A stretch of DNA of 64,000 bases. Origin: Salinibacterium sp. G-O1. Its GTDB lineage: Bacteria; Actinomycetota; Actinomycetes; Actinomycetales; Microbacteriaceae. The stretch spans positions 183,237 through 247,236 of the forward strand of contig NZ_JASISV010000004.1 of the NCBI RefSeq assembly GCF_030063305.1. The letters run 5' to 3'. The position numbers and the translations under genes were made by a program. Positions 9,108 to 17,606 of the stretch are shown here, one piece after another. Position 1 is the first letter of the stretch. Each line of letters opens with the position of its first letter. Under the pieces are notes generated by a model, which was given only the letters and a program-made list of their open reading frames with translations, did not search any database and was not told the DNA's origin.

Positions 9108-9599
9108 ATGAATGTGGACGATGAGCTCGATCGGATCTTCGCGGCCCGAGACCGTGAAAACATGCAGCCCACGATAGAGGCGTTGCTTCGAATCTACGCT
9201 TCCCATCCCCAAATTGCGCGGGTGCTTTACGAAGTGGGAGGGGCCTACGACACGGCCGGCCAGGAAGAAACAGCTCAGGGATTCTATGAGCGATCTCTCG
9301 CCGCCGGGCTGGAGGGCGAGCTGCTTCGCCGTTGCTACGTTCAATATGGCTCAACCCTGAGGAACGTGGGCGAATACGAGAAATCTCGCGAGGTATTCGC
9401 GGCGGCACGCAGCGCGTTTCCAGAGTCCCCTGCGCTTGGTGTCTTTGAGGCGATTACGCTCCACGCCTCTGGGCAAGTGGATGCCGCCGTCGCATCCCTT
9501 CTTGAGCTGGTCGTGGAGTTCGTTAGCTCTCCGGACATCGACAGGTACAAAGCGGCGATCAGCGGGAACGCGGAATTTATCCGTTCATTGGCACGGTAA
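9108..9599 (+). CDS. Tetratricopeptide-repeat protein
   Basis: 163-aa cytosolic protein made of about four helical-pair repeats (for example LYEVGGAYDTAGQEETAQGFYERSL and LRNVGEYEKSREVFAAARSA) matching a TPR fold of the small TPR_5 type. Such proteins mediate protein-protein contacts; no catalytic motif is present and no partner is implied by the neighbours. The ribosome site is weak (GTGAAAG upstream). Confidence 0.75.
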   Translation: MNVDDELDRIFAARDRENMQPTIEALLRIYASHPQIARVLYEVGGAYDTAGQEETAQGFYERSLAAGLEGELLRRCYVQYGSTLRNVGEYEKSREVFAAARSAFPESPALGVFEAITLHASGQVDAAVASLLELVVEFVSSPDIDRYKAAISGNAEFIRSLAR

Positions 9600-9667
9600 T
9601 GCCGGCGGCGGTGGCCGAGATTCGCGGCCCCTTTTCGTCGGCTGTGCAGAGGCGTACCCTCGATGGC

Positions 9668-9940
9668 ATGTGCCGGAACATCCACACCCTTCACAATTTC
9701 GAGCCCGCCGCGAACGAGGATGAGGTGCACGCCGCCGCGCTTCAGTACGTGCGCAAAATCAGCGGGAGCACCAAACCCTCGAAAGCGAACACGGAAGCGT
9801 TCGAGCGCGCTGTGCACGAGATTGCGCACATCACGCAGCATCTTCTCGCGGACCTCGTGTCGACTGCCCCGCCTAAAGATCGCGAGGTCGAGGCGGCCAA
9901 GGCTCGCGAGCGCAGCGCGAAGCGATTCGCGAACGCGTAG
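9668..9940 (+). CDS. DUF2277 family protein
   Basis: 90-aa protein starting MCRNIHTLHNFEP and continuing ALQYVRKISGSTKPS and TAPPKDREVEAAKARER, the conserved features of the uncharacterised DUF2277 family. The frame is open further upstream to 9599, but the conserved family N-terminus and the Cys at position 2 favour ATG at 9668. Function unknown. Confidence 0.85.
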   Translation: MCRNIHTLHNFEPAANEDEVHAAALQYVRKISGSTKPSKANTEAFERAVHEIAHITQHLLADLVSTAPPKDREVEAAKARERSAKRFANA

Positions 9941-10025
9941 GCCCGAACACGGGCCCGGTCGCTCCCTTGCGGCGGCCATGGTCGCGGTTCACACTGGTGG
10001 TGAGCTGTGACGAAAGGATGACACC

Positions 10026-10394
10026 ATGCCGCACGGAGACATCACCCACATCGACATTCCCGTGAGCAACCTCGCGAAGGCCGCCGAGTTCTACTCAGGA
10101 CTGTTTGGCTGGCAGATCGCCGAAATGCCGGGATTCGAGGGCTACCCGATGTGGCAGGCGCCGAACAAGATCAGCGGCGGAGGACTGGCGCCACGCAGCG
10201 AAGGCTTTTCGCAGCCCCGCTCCTATGTCGAGGTCGACTCGATCGACGACACCCTCGCGGCCGCGGTCGCCGCAGGCGGTGAGGTTGTCATGGGCAAGGA
10301 CGCGATCTCCGACACCAGCTGGTGGGCGGTGATCAGAGACCCGGACGGCAACGTGATGGGCCTCTACGAGGGAACCACCGACACCGGGGAGTGA
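10026..10394 (+). CDS. VOC (glyoxalase/dioxygenase-fold) family protein
   Basis: 122-aa single-domain protein of the vicinal-oxygen-chelate superfamily: ITHIDIPVSNLAKAAEFYSG at the N-terminus, the paired beta-alpha-beta-beta-beta units, and the C-terminal DPDGNVMGLYEG with the glutamate ligand. The family binds a metal and small substrates; the substrate here is not evident. A GAAAGGA ribosome site precedes the ATG. Its last 31 bases overlap the convergent manA gene. Confidence 0.85.
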   Translation: MPHGDITHIDIPVSNLAKAAEFYSGLFGWQIAEMPGFEGYPMWQAPNKISGGGLAPRSEGFSQPRSYVEVDSIDDTLAAAVAAGGEVVMGKDAISDTSWWAVIRDPDGNVMGLYEGTTDTGE

Positions 10395-11371
10395 CGACCA
10401 ACCGGCGGTCGGGCGACGAGGGCGACGCCCTGGATTCGGAACGTTCCGGCGGCATAGGGCATGAGCGTGGTCGATCCCGCGGCCAGCTGGCGTGACAACC
10501 CGGACTCCACGGTGAGCATGCTCTGCTCGAGAGCGATGACGATGCCGAAACCGGCCGGAAAGTCTCGCGTTCCCGTGACACTGTCGAGCCGAAAGTATTG
10601 GTCGGCCTCCGCGGGGAGAGTCGAACCGTTAGTGGCGCTGCGCTGCACCAGCGCGTCGACCTCGTCGGCGCTGCGTCCGCGAGACTCCACAGCCGTGAGG
10701 GCGAGGTCGAACCCCAGGCCCAAATGCCCGTCGTTCTCGCCGTCGAGGTCGAAGCCGTTCCACTCGAGCAGAATCGAAAGGTCCTCCGGCTCCTGCACCT
10801 CGGCGAGCAGGATGCCGGCACCGATCGCGTGCAGAACTCCATGCGGCACGAAGACGCAGTCTCCCTTCTCCACGCGCAGCTCATGCATAAGACCGAGCAT
10901 GGCCGTGGAATCCTGCGCCGCAACCAGTGCCAGCATCTCGTCGGGCGTCACCGTGCGGGTGAGTGCCAGGTAGACGGTTCCGGGCGACAGGATGTACCAG
11001 GCTTCGGCTTTGCCGTGAGCGGCAGAAACGTGAAGCTCGGCAAATGCTCCGTCGGGATGCGCGTGCACGGGTAGCCGTTGACCGGCATCAAGCAGCTTGA
11101 CGAGCAGCATCGCGTCGTCGCCATAGGCCGCAGCGTGGTCGGGGCCGAGCCACGTGAGTGGTGCCTCACGCATGGCGTCGGCGAGCAGCTGCCCATCCCG
11201 AAGTCGGGTCATCCCGACCGGCGCCTGCCCTCGCACGCTCGTTGTTGAGCCCACCCAGTCTTCTGGCGTGTTGGGCGGCGATGGCTGCTCGTCGCGGAAG
11301 GCCGAGATGCGTTGTCCACCCTGGTAGAAGCGCCCGGGCGGCTGGTTGGAGGGCAGCAGGATGGGATCCAT
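10364..11371 (-). CDS. manA: Class I mannose-6-phosphate isomerase (cupin)
   Basis: 335-aa cytosolic zinc enzyme interconverting mannose 6-phosphate and fructose 6-phosphate, or a related aldose-ketose phosphate pair. The cupin metal motif is visible as LPVHAHPDGAFAELHV (two His and a Glu downstream) followed by KAEAWYIL; a further conserved part is VPHGVLHAIG. It lies 31 bp downstream of the PfkB kinase on the same strand, so the two are probably cotranscribed. In this sugar locus it may act on the product of the kinase or feed fructose 6-phosphate into glycolysis; the exact substrate is inference. Confidence 0.85.
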   Translation of the reverse strand: MDPILLPSNQPPGRFYQGGQRISAFRDEQPSPPNTPEDWVGSTTSVRGQAPVGMTRLRDGQLLADAMREAPLTWLGPDHAAAYGDDAMLLVKLLDAGQRLPVHAHPDGAFAELHVSAAHGKAEAWYILSPGTVYLALTRTVTPDEMLALVAAQDSTAMLGLMHELRVEKGDCVFVPHGVLHAIGAGILLAEVQEPEDLSILLEWNGFDLDGENDGHLGLGFDLALTAVESRGRSADEVDALVQRSATNGSTLPAEADQYFRLDSVTGTRDFPAGFGIVIALEQSMLTVESGLSRQLAAGSTTLMPYAAGTFRIQGVALVARPPVGRHSPVSVVPS

Positions 11372-11402
11372 TTCTGGGCCTTTCGTTGACGGATGCGCCG
11401 GC

Positions 11403-12437
11403 TCACGATTCGAACAGGCGAGCGAGCGACGGATCGACTGTGGCGATGGCGTCCGGGGTCGGACGCGCACCGCTGATGGTGACGGCGGATGACGCGGCGG
11501 CCAGAGCCGCGGCCTGCTCAGGGGTTGCGCCGCGGCTGATGGCAAAAAGCAGACCGGCGGTGCTCGCATCCCCGGCGCCATTCGTGGTGACGGGATGCTC
11601 GACCCGCAGTGCCGGCAACGTGATGTCGCGGTCAGCCCAGGTGTCAGCGAGCGGGGAGAGCACCGTGCCTCCGGCCCGCAGGCGGTCTGCCGACGCTGTG
11701 CGCACGCGCAGGCCGTGGTGCCCCGCCGAGATGGCGACGACCGCGACACCGTCGGCGAGCATGCGGTCGGCAAGGCGATCGACGAGCGCGGGGGAGTATG
11801 GCTCGTCGATGTGAAGTGCGGAGGTGAGGTCGTCGAGGCTGGGGCTGGCGATGTCGCACTCCGAGAACGCTGACGCGAGGATCGCGTTCCAGTCGAGCGC
11901 CCCGACGGCCGAGGTGCGATCGACGACGGCGAGGTCGAGTGACGTGGCGATGCCCGCCGACCGAGCTCGGGCGAACAGGGTGTGAAGTGGGCGCCCGCCG
12001 TCGGTGACCACACCGGGAAGCAGCGGCGGATACCCGACGTGCAGCATCTCATGGCCATGAAGTTCGACGCTCGAGCCGTCGAATTCTTCGTTCGCGCCCG
12101 TGTGGTGCCAGAAGGTGCGGTCGACACCCGGCTTCTCGAAAACAAGGCTGTAAGAGGTCGACATCCGCCCCGACACGGCCACCCGCGGTGAGGCGAACCC
12201 CTGCGCATCGAGTTTCGCCAGCAGCAGCTCGCCCAGTTCGTCGTCGCCGATGGTGGCGAACGGCGTCACCTTCGCGCCGAGGCTGGCAAGCGCTCCACCG
12301 GTGTTGGCGACCGAGCCACCGGGAGTGATGGAGAGCGGGCCGACGTCGATCAGTTGACCGGGGATGAGCTCTGCCGACTCGCCCAATCTGGGCACGATGT
12401 CGAGGCAGAGGTGGCCTGCGACGGCGATCGAATGCAC
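11403..12437 (-). CDS. PfkB-family carbohydrate kinase
   Basis: 344-aa ribokinase-fold kinase that phosphorylates a sugar with ATP. It shows the N-terminal GGSVANTGGALASLGAKV block and the C-terminal HPVTTNGAGDASTAGLLFA motif with the catalytic Asp in GAGD. The GTG start at 12437 follows AGGA by 6 bases; an extension of 44 codons upstream runs across the operator and is rejected. First gene of a minus-strand pair with manA, divergent from the aldolase gene and sharing the palindromic operator at 12468. Substrate specificity is not readable. Confidence 0.87.
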   Translation of the reverse strand: MHSIAVAGHLCLDIVPRLGESAELIPGQLIDVGPLSITPGGSVANTGGALASLGAKVTPFATIGDDELGELLLAKLDAQGFASPRVAVSGRMSTSYSLVFEKPGVDRTFWHHTGANEEFDGSSVELHGHEMLHVGYPPLLPGVVTDGGRPLHTLFARARSAGIATSLDLAVVDRTSAVGALDWNAILASAFSECDIASPSLDDLTSALHIDEPYSPALVDRLADRMLADGVAVVAISAGHHGLRVRTASADRLRAGGTVLSPLADTWADRDITLPALRVEHPVTTNGAGDASTAGLLFAISRGATPEQAAALAAASSAVTISGARPTPDAIATVDPSLARLFES

Positions 12438-12467
12438 GAGCGTTCCTTTCCAGCGGATACAGCAGCT

Positions 12468-12481
12468 AGACAACGTTGTCT
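12468..12481. promoter_or_regulatory. LacI-type operator in divergent promoter
   Basis: AGACAACGTTGTCT is a perfect 14-bp palindrome with the central CG step typical of LacI-family operators. It lies between the divergent kinase (start 12437) and aldolase (start 12561) genes, 2 kb from the LacI-family gene at 14576-15568, which is its likely reader. Confidence 0.7.
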
Positions 12482-12560
12482 CACCGAGGCTACTCTGGCA
12501 CAAACGCAGCCCGAAATACACCGCTGCTCTACGACAATCTGTCAGGGAGAACGTCAGGAC

Positions 12561-13406
12561 ATGTCCCAATTCCGCCTCAACAGGCTCTTCAACTCACGTT
12601 CAGGTCGAGCGCTCGACGTGGCGATCGATCACGGTTTCTTCGGCGAACCGTCGTTCATCACCGGCATCGAAGACATGGATGCCGTGGTCGCGACACTCGT
12701 TCGCGCCAACCCGGACGCGGTGCAGCTCACCCTCGGCCAGGCGCGGCTTCTGCAGCGCATCCCCGGCAAGCAGAAGCCGGCACTCGTCATGAGGGCTGAT
12801 GTCGCCAACGTGTACGGCAATCCTCTCGACAGCCACATCTTCAGCCACCACGTGCCGAACGCGATCGAAGAAGCCGTTCGCCTGGATGCCGTTGCCGTCT
12901 GCGCGAACCTCATGCACATCCCGGGGCGTCCCGAGATCCGCGAGGCGAACATCCTGTCGATCATGGCGCTGCGCGAACAGGCGACGCGGTACGGGATGCC
13001 GCTCATGATCGAGCCCCTCGTGATGCAGGACAACGCGAAGGCTGGCGGTGGATACATGGTCGACGGCGACACCGCCAAGATCGTCACCCTCGTGCGCCAG
13101 GCGAAGGAACTCGGCGCCGACCTGATCAAGGCCGATCCGACAGACGACATCTCCGACTACGCAAAGGTCATTGCCGTGGCCGGCGACGTTCCCGTGCTGG
13201 TGCGCGGTGGAGGGCGAGTGGATGACCGCACCCTGCTCGAACGCACGGTGGCGGTGCTCGACCACGGTGCGAGCGGCATCGTCTACGGCCGAAACGTCAT
13301 CCAGCATCCGAAGCCGGCGGGAATCACCGCCGCTCTGATGGCGGTGCTGCACGACGGGGCAGGCGTGGATGATGCGCTCGCCATCCTGGAAGCGAGCCAG
13401 GAATGA
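12561..13406 (+). CDS. Class I aldolase (DhnA/LacD/DeoC-like)
   Basis: 281-aa TIM-barrel aldolase of the DhnA/FbaB-LsrF group, cleaving a phosphorylated ketose through a lysine Schiff base. Visible features are RALDVAIDHGFFGEP at the N-terminus, the probable Schiff-base lysine in ADLIKADPTDD (about residue 191), and phosphate-binding GGG and GIVYGRNVIQH near the C-terminus. ATG at 12561 is preferred; GGGAGA lies 11 bases upstream. It overlaps the dehydrogenase by ATGA. With the divergent kinase, the set suggests oxidise or isomerise, phosphorylate, then cleave a rare sugar. Confidence 0.85.
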   Translation: MSQFRLNRLFNSRSGRALDVAIDHGFFGEPSFITGIEDMDAVVATLVRANPDAVQLTLGQARLLQRIPGKQKPALVMRADVANVYGNPLDSHIFSHHVPNAIEEAVRLDAVAVCANLMHIPGRPEIREANILSIMALREQATRYGMPLMIEPLVMQDNAKAGGGYMVDGDTAKIVTLVRQAKELGADLIKADPTDDISDYAKVIAVAGDVPVLVRGGGRVDDRTLLERTVAVLDHGASGIVYGRNVIQHPKPAGITAALMAVLHDGAGVDDALAILEASQE

Positions 13407-14557
13407 GCGCCGCAACCGTCAACATCGCCATCATCGGCGCCGGCCTCATGGGGCGCGAGATCGCCGCGGCCATCCAGCGCTGGCCAGCCCTCATCGACCA
13501 CCCGGTGCGCCCGCGGCTGACCGCGGTCTGTGACATCAACCCCGCGGCGCTTGCCTGGTTCGACGAGATCGACACCGTCACGACGAAGGTGACCGACTAC
13601 CACGAGCTGCTCGCCGACCCCACGATCGACGTGGTCTATGTCGCGGTGCGCCACGACCTGCACGAGCGCATCTACATCGACGTGATTGAAGCCGGCAAGA
13701 GCCTTCTGGCCGAGAAACCGTTCGGCATCGACCAGTCGGCCGCGCAGGCCATCCTCGCCGCCGTCGAGGCGAATCCGCAGAGCTTCGTGCGGTGCTCGAG
13801 CGAGATGCCCTTCTTCCCCGGCGCCCAGATGGCGATCAACTACGTTCGCAGCGGCGCCCTTGGCACCATCGTGGAGGCACGAAACAGCTTCCTCCATGCC
13901 AGCGACGTCGATGTGACGAAGCCGATCGGCTGGAAGCGCCAGAACAAGTTCTGCGGAGAAGCGGGCGTGCTCAACGACCTCGGCCTTCACACCTGGCACG
14001 TGCCGCTGCGCCTGAGCTGGGCTCCCGACATTGTCTACGGCGTTCTGCAAAACATCGTCACCCAACGCCCCGACCAGGACGGAGCGCTCGTTGACTGTGA
14101 CACGTGGGACAACGCCGTGCTGCACAGCTGGGCCACCCATGATGGGGTGCGGTTTCCCCTCACCACAGAAACCAAGCGCATCGATCCAGGGCAGAAGAAC
14201 ACCTGGGTGTTCGAGGCATTCGGGTTGGATGGCGGCGTGCGGTTCAGTACGAAGAACCCCAAGGCTGTCGAGATCTTCGCCGTCACCGATGTGCCGGGCG
14301 CTGGCCGGGAACAGGTCTGGCAGCACATCGACTCCGGCAGCCAGTCGGTGTGGCCGACCGTGACCGGACCGAACTTCGAATTCGGGTTCTCAGACTCGAT
14401 CCTGCAGATGTGGGCCGCCTTCCTCGCCGAGCGTGCGGGCCAGCTCGGCGACCGCTTCGGCTGCGTCACGCCGCAGGAGGCCGCCGCGACGCACGGGATC
14501 TTCAGGGCTGGCATCGAATCCAACGACACGGGTACCGCGACCGCGCCGCTCCGGTGA
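13403..14557 (+). CDS. Gfo/Idh/MocA family oxidoreductase
   Basis: 384-aa NAD(P)-dependent dehydrogenase. The Rossmann motif IAIIGAGLMGREIA is at residues 7-20 and the family EKP motif (LLAEKPFG) near residue 111; the C-terminal alpha/beta domain follows with LHTWHVPLR. The family oxidises polyols, inositols and sugar derivatives. Translation is coupled to the aldolase through an ATGA overlap, which places both in one pathway. The substrate is unknown. Confidence 0.88.
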   Translation: MSAATVNIAIIGAGLMGREIAAAIQRWPALIDHPVRPRLTAVCDINPAALAWFDEIDTVTTKVTDYHELLADPTIDVVYVAVRHDLHERIYIDVIEAGKSLLAEKPFGIDQSAAQAILAAVEANPQSFVRCSSEMPFFPGAQMAINYVRSGALGTIVEARNSFLHASDVDVTKPIGWKRQNKFCGEAGVLNDLGLHTWHVPLRLSWAPDIVYGVLQNIVTQRPDQDGALVDCDTWDNAVLHSWATHDGVRFPLTTETKRIDPGQKNTWVFEAFGLDGGVRFSTKNPKAVEIFAVTDVPGAGREQVWQHIDSGSQSVWPTVTGPNFEFGFSDSILQMWAAFLAERAGQLGDRFGCVTPQEAAATHGIFRAGIESNDTGTATAPLR

Positions 14558-14575
14558 TCTGAGGCGGCGTGGGCG

Positions 14576-15568
14576 TCAGGGGCGTTCCGAGCCCCGGAGT
14601 TTGAGAGTCGTGGGCAGAACGTGCCGGGTCGGTTCGGCCACGATTCCCGCCAGCCGGTCGAGCACGATCTGCGCGGCCAGGCGACCCATCTCGGGGATGT
14701 CCTGGCTGACCACCGAAATCGCGGGGGAGCTGAGTTTCGCAGCCTCGAAGTCGTCAAAGCCGATCAGGGGAAGCCGCCGGCCGGTCTTGAGAAATGCCTG
14801 GATTGCGCCCACAGCCGCACGGTTGTTGGCAGCGAAGACCGCGTCGGCGCTATCGCCGAAGATCAACTCCTCGACCGCGATAGCCGCCTCATCGCTGCTG
14901 TGGGCCGTGGTGCTTACGATCGCCGGATCGACCTGAATGCCCGCGGCATCCAGAGCCTGCCGGTAGCCGGAGTACCGCTCGCTCATCGTGTAGATCGACA
15001 GCGCGTCACCCACGAACGCGATCCGGCGCGCGCCGTTGTGCAGCAGCGCATCGACGGCGGCCCGGGCTCCGCCCTCGTTGTCGGCGAGAATCACGTCCGC
15101 CCCGGCAACCTCCATCGGGCGGTCGAGAAACACGATGGGAGGCAGCGGCGGCGGAACCTCAGACCAGGAGCGGCCAGCATCCCGCGGCGGCACCACGATG
15201 AGGGCATCGATGCGTTGCTCCATGAGCCGGTCGACCAGTCGATCGTGTTGCGTGCCATCCTCGTCTGAGCTGGCACTGATCACGAGGTAGCCGCGGTCGC
15301 GAGCGTAACGTTCGATGGCGCGGGTCAGTGTGGAGTAGTACGGATTCGCCAGGTCGCTGATGATGAGCCCGAGGGTCTTGCTCGTCCAGCCGGGGCGGAT
15401 GCTCGCCGCGGCGAGGTTGCGGCGATAGCCCAGTGTGCTGATCGCTGCGGCGATCCGCCCCGCCAGGACCGGGTCGATGTTGGTCTGGCCGTTCACGAAA
15501 CGGGAAACGGTTTTGAGGGCGACATCGGCTTCACGTGCCACATCGTTCATCGTGGGTGTGCGAGCCAT
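14576..15568 (-). CDS. LacI-family transcriptional regulator
   Basis: 330-aa repressor with an N-terminal helix-turn-helix (TMNDVAREADVALKTVSRFV, residues 6-25) and hinge helix (LAAASIR), followed by a periplasmic-binding-type effector domain (LGLIISDLANPYYS, FVGDALSIYTMSER, IGFDDFEAAKL). It ends 18 bp from the dehydrogenase stop, convergent with it. It most likely represses the divergent kinase and aldolase genes through the palindrome at 12468-12481 and is released by a sugar of that pathway; this pairing is inferred from proximity. Confidence 0.92.
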   Translation of the reverse strand: MARTPTMNDVAREADVALKTVSRFVNGQTNIDPVLAGRIAAAISTLGYRRNLAAASIRPGWTSKTLGLIISDLANPYYSTLTRAIERYARDRGYLVISASSDEDGTQHDRLVDRLMEQRIDALIVVPPRDAGRSWSEVPPPLPPIVFLDRPMEVAGADVILADNEGGARAAVDALLHNGARRIAFVGDALSIYTMSERYSGYRQALDAAGIQVDPAIVSTTAHSSDEAAIAVEELIFGDSADAVFAANNRAAVGAIQAFLKTGRRLPLIGFDDFEAAKLSSPAISVVSQDIPEMGRLAAQIVLDRLAGIVAEPTRHVLPTTLKLRGSERP

Positions 15569-15631
15569 CGTTGTCTTCCTCCGCTGGCCAGTCTTCCACG
15601 GCGGGGGCCAGACCCCGTACTGCGGCAGCAG

Positions 15632-16252
15632 TCAGCGCAGGATGCCCAGCCGTCGCCCCACAGACACGGCGGCCGTGCGGGATGAGACGTCCAGCTTCGA
15701 GAAAACATGCACGAGGTGCGACTTCACGGTGGTCTCGGAGACGAACAACTCTTCGGCGATCTGAACGTTCGAGCGCCCGGCCGCGACACGCTGAAGCACC
15801 TCGATCTCGCGACGGCTGAGGCTCACCTGGGGCTCCCTCATCCGGGTGAGCAGCCTGTTGGCGATGGCCGGAGCGAGCGCACTCTCACCGGCGGCAGCGG
15901 CGCGCACCGCCGCGATGAGTTCGTGCGGTGGGGCGTCTTTCAGCAGGTAGCCGCTGGCCCCCGCCTCCACCGCGCCGAGGATGTCGCCATCCGTGTCGTA
16001 GTTCGTCAGCACCAGCACGTAGGGAGGAGCGTCGAGCGCGCGGATTCGCCGCGTGGCGTCGGCTCCCGTCTCGCTGGTGCCGAATTGCAGATCCATGAGC
16101 ACGACATCGGGGTTCTCGCGTTCTACCACGGCGACAGCTTCATCCGGTGTCGACGCCTCGCCGACCACTCCGAGCCCCTCCTCCTGTTCGAGCAGGGCGC
16201 GGAGCCCGGCCCTGACCACGGGATGGTCGTCGGCGATCACGAGTCTGATCAT
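15632..16252 (-). CDS. Response regulator, LuxR/NarL type
   Basis: 206-aa regulator with a receiver domain (MIRLVIADDHPVVRAGL; phosphoacceptor Asp in DVVLMDLQFG near residue 55; conserved Lys in YLLKDAPP) and a C-terminal LuxR helix-turn-helix (LSRREIEVLQRVAAGRSNVQ, then IAEELFVSETTVKSHL). It starts 3 bp after the stop of the cognate kinase, so the two form an operon. The divergent FtsX-type exporter genes are plausible targets. Confidence 0.94.
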   Translation of the reverse strand: MIRLVIADDHPVVRAGLRALLEQEEGLGVVGEASTPDEAVAVVERENPDVVLMDLQFGTSETGADATRRIRALDAPPYVLVLTNYDTDGDILGAVEAGASGYLLKDAPPHELIAAVRAAAAGESALAPAIANRLLTRMREPQVSLSRREIEVLQRVAAGRSNVQIAEELFVSETTVKSHLVHVFSKLDVSSRTAAVSVGRRLGILR

Positions 16253-16255
16253 GAT

Positions 16256-17440
16256 CTAATCCTCCACGACCAGGTCGACGGTCAGGGTCGTTCCGCCGCC
16301 GGGCCTCGAGGTGATCGTGAGCACCCCGCCGAGCTGGTCGACGCGCTCGCGGGTGGCGGTGAGTCCGAACGAATCAGACGTGCCCAGGGCGGTGGATGTC
16401 GCGACCGCAGTCGTGTCGAAACCCCGACCGTCATCGGCCACCGTCAGCCGCACCCGCTCGGAGTCCAGCTCGATGCTGATGGTCGCGGTGTGCGCATCCG
16501 CGTGCTGGAGCACATTGGCCATGGCGCCCTGCGCGATCCTGAGCAAGGCGGTTTGGATGTGCATCGGCAGCACGAGCGCGTCTGCGACCAGCACCCTCAC
16601 CTCGAGACCTTCGCTCAACCATTGGCCGTCGGCGAGCCGGCGCAGTGCCGGCCCCATCCCCTGCTCAATGAGGGCGGGTGGTGCCAGCTCCCGGATGAAC
16701 CGTCGCGTGTCGGCGAGATTCGCCCCCGCAGTCTCGCGCGCGAGGCGGATGTGCTCGACCCCGGCGGCGTCGGGCGCCGCGCGTTCGGCGGCGTGCAGCA
16801 GAAGCTGGATGCTCGACAACCCTTGCGCGACGGTGTCGTGGATCTCGCGTGCGAGTCGTGCGCGTTCCGCGAGAACTCCGGCCTCGTGCTCGGTGGCAGC
16901 GAGTTGGCTGCGGGTGGCGACAAGTTCGGTCATGAGAGCTTCGCGTTCTGCCGCTTCGCGGGCAAGTGCGTGATACCCACGGGCGATGACGATGGCGACG
17001 GCGGCTCCGACAAGCGGACCGATAACCCCTCCGGCGGTGAAACCGGTATGAAGACCCAGGGCCACAATCGCAAGGGATGTCGCGGCGAGCACTCCGACGC
17101 TTCCCCAGAGCGGCGGCAGCACGTGCAGCAACAGGAAGAACAGCGGGAAGACGAGATATGCCGCATCAGGTATGAGCCAGACGAGTGCGAGCCATTCGGC
17201 GCACAGTGCGACCAGCCAGGCCCACGCGTGGCCCTTCCGTCCCGAGCGGCCGAGGCGCGCGACGGTTCCACCGAGAGCGTAGGTGGCGAGCAGGAGGACC
17301 GAGAGCGCGACAATCACCACGGCGGTGTCGAGCCCGAGCACGATCGCCCGCACCGCGACAAGCGCCGTCAACGTGGCGACGAGCACGTGCAGGCTCGTCC
17401 GCAGCCCGATGAATACGGGGGTGAGCGCCGTGTGGATCAT
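16256..17440 (-). CDS. Sensor histidine kinase, HisKA_3/NarL-type
   Basis: 394-aa membrane kinase. The first half is mostly hydrophobic with about five or six membrane helices and no large external domain, as in DesK/LiaS-like sensors. The HisKA_3 phosphoacceptor is in RLAREIHDTVAQGLSS, and the ATP-binding domain shows ADDGRGFD and SFGLTATRERVDQLGG. ATG at 17440 with GGTGGAG just upstream is preferred over a start 81 codons earlier that would run through the divergent promoter region. Signal unknown; the neighbouring ABC exporter suggests envelope stress or a transported compound. Confidence 0.92.
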   Translation of the reverse strand: MIHTALTPVFIGLRTSLHVLVATLTALVAVRAIVLGLDTAVVIVALSVLLLATYALGGTVARLGRSGRKGHAWAWLVALCAEWLALVWLIPDAAYLVFPLFFLLLHVLPPLWGSVGVLAATSLAIVALGLHTGFTAGGVIGPLVGAAVAIVIARGYHALAREAAEREALMTELVATRSQLAATEHEAGVLAERARLAREIHDTVAQGLSSIQLLLHAAERAAPDAAGVEHIRLARETAGANLADTRRFIRELAPPALIEQGMGPALRRLADGQWLSEGLEVRVLVADALVLPMHIQTALLRIAQGAMANVLQHADAHTATISIELDSERVRLTVADDGRGFDTTAVATSTALGTSDSFGLTATRERVDQLGGVLTITSRPGGGTTLTVDLVVED

Positions 17441-17606
17441 CGGCTCCACCCTACGTCGGAGGTTGGGTGATGGCATCCATCGAAAGTACGAGTCAGCGTT
17501 CCGCACTTCGGTGTCGGGAGTTCGGTCTCGTGAGGGATGCCTCGAATCAACCGAGCCGCGAGTCTGGTTGGGGTGCTGCTTGAGCACCACGGAAAGGACT
17601 CCACAC

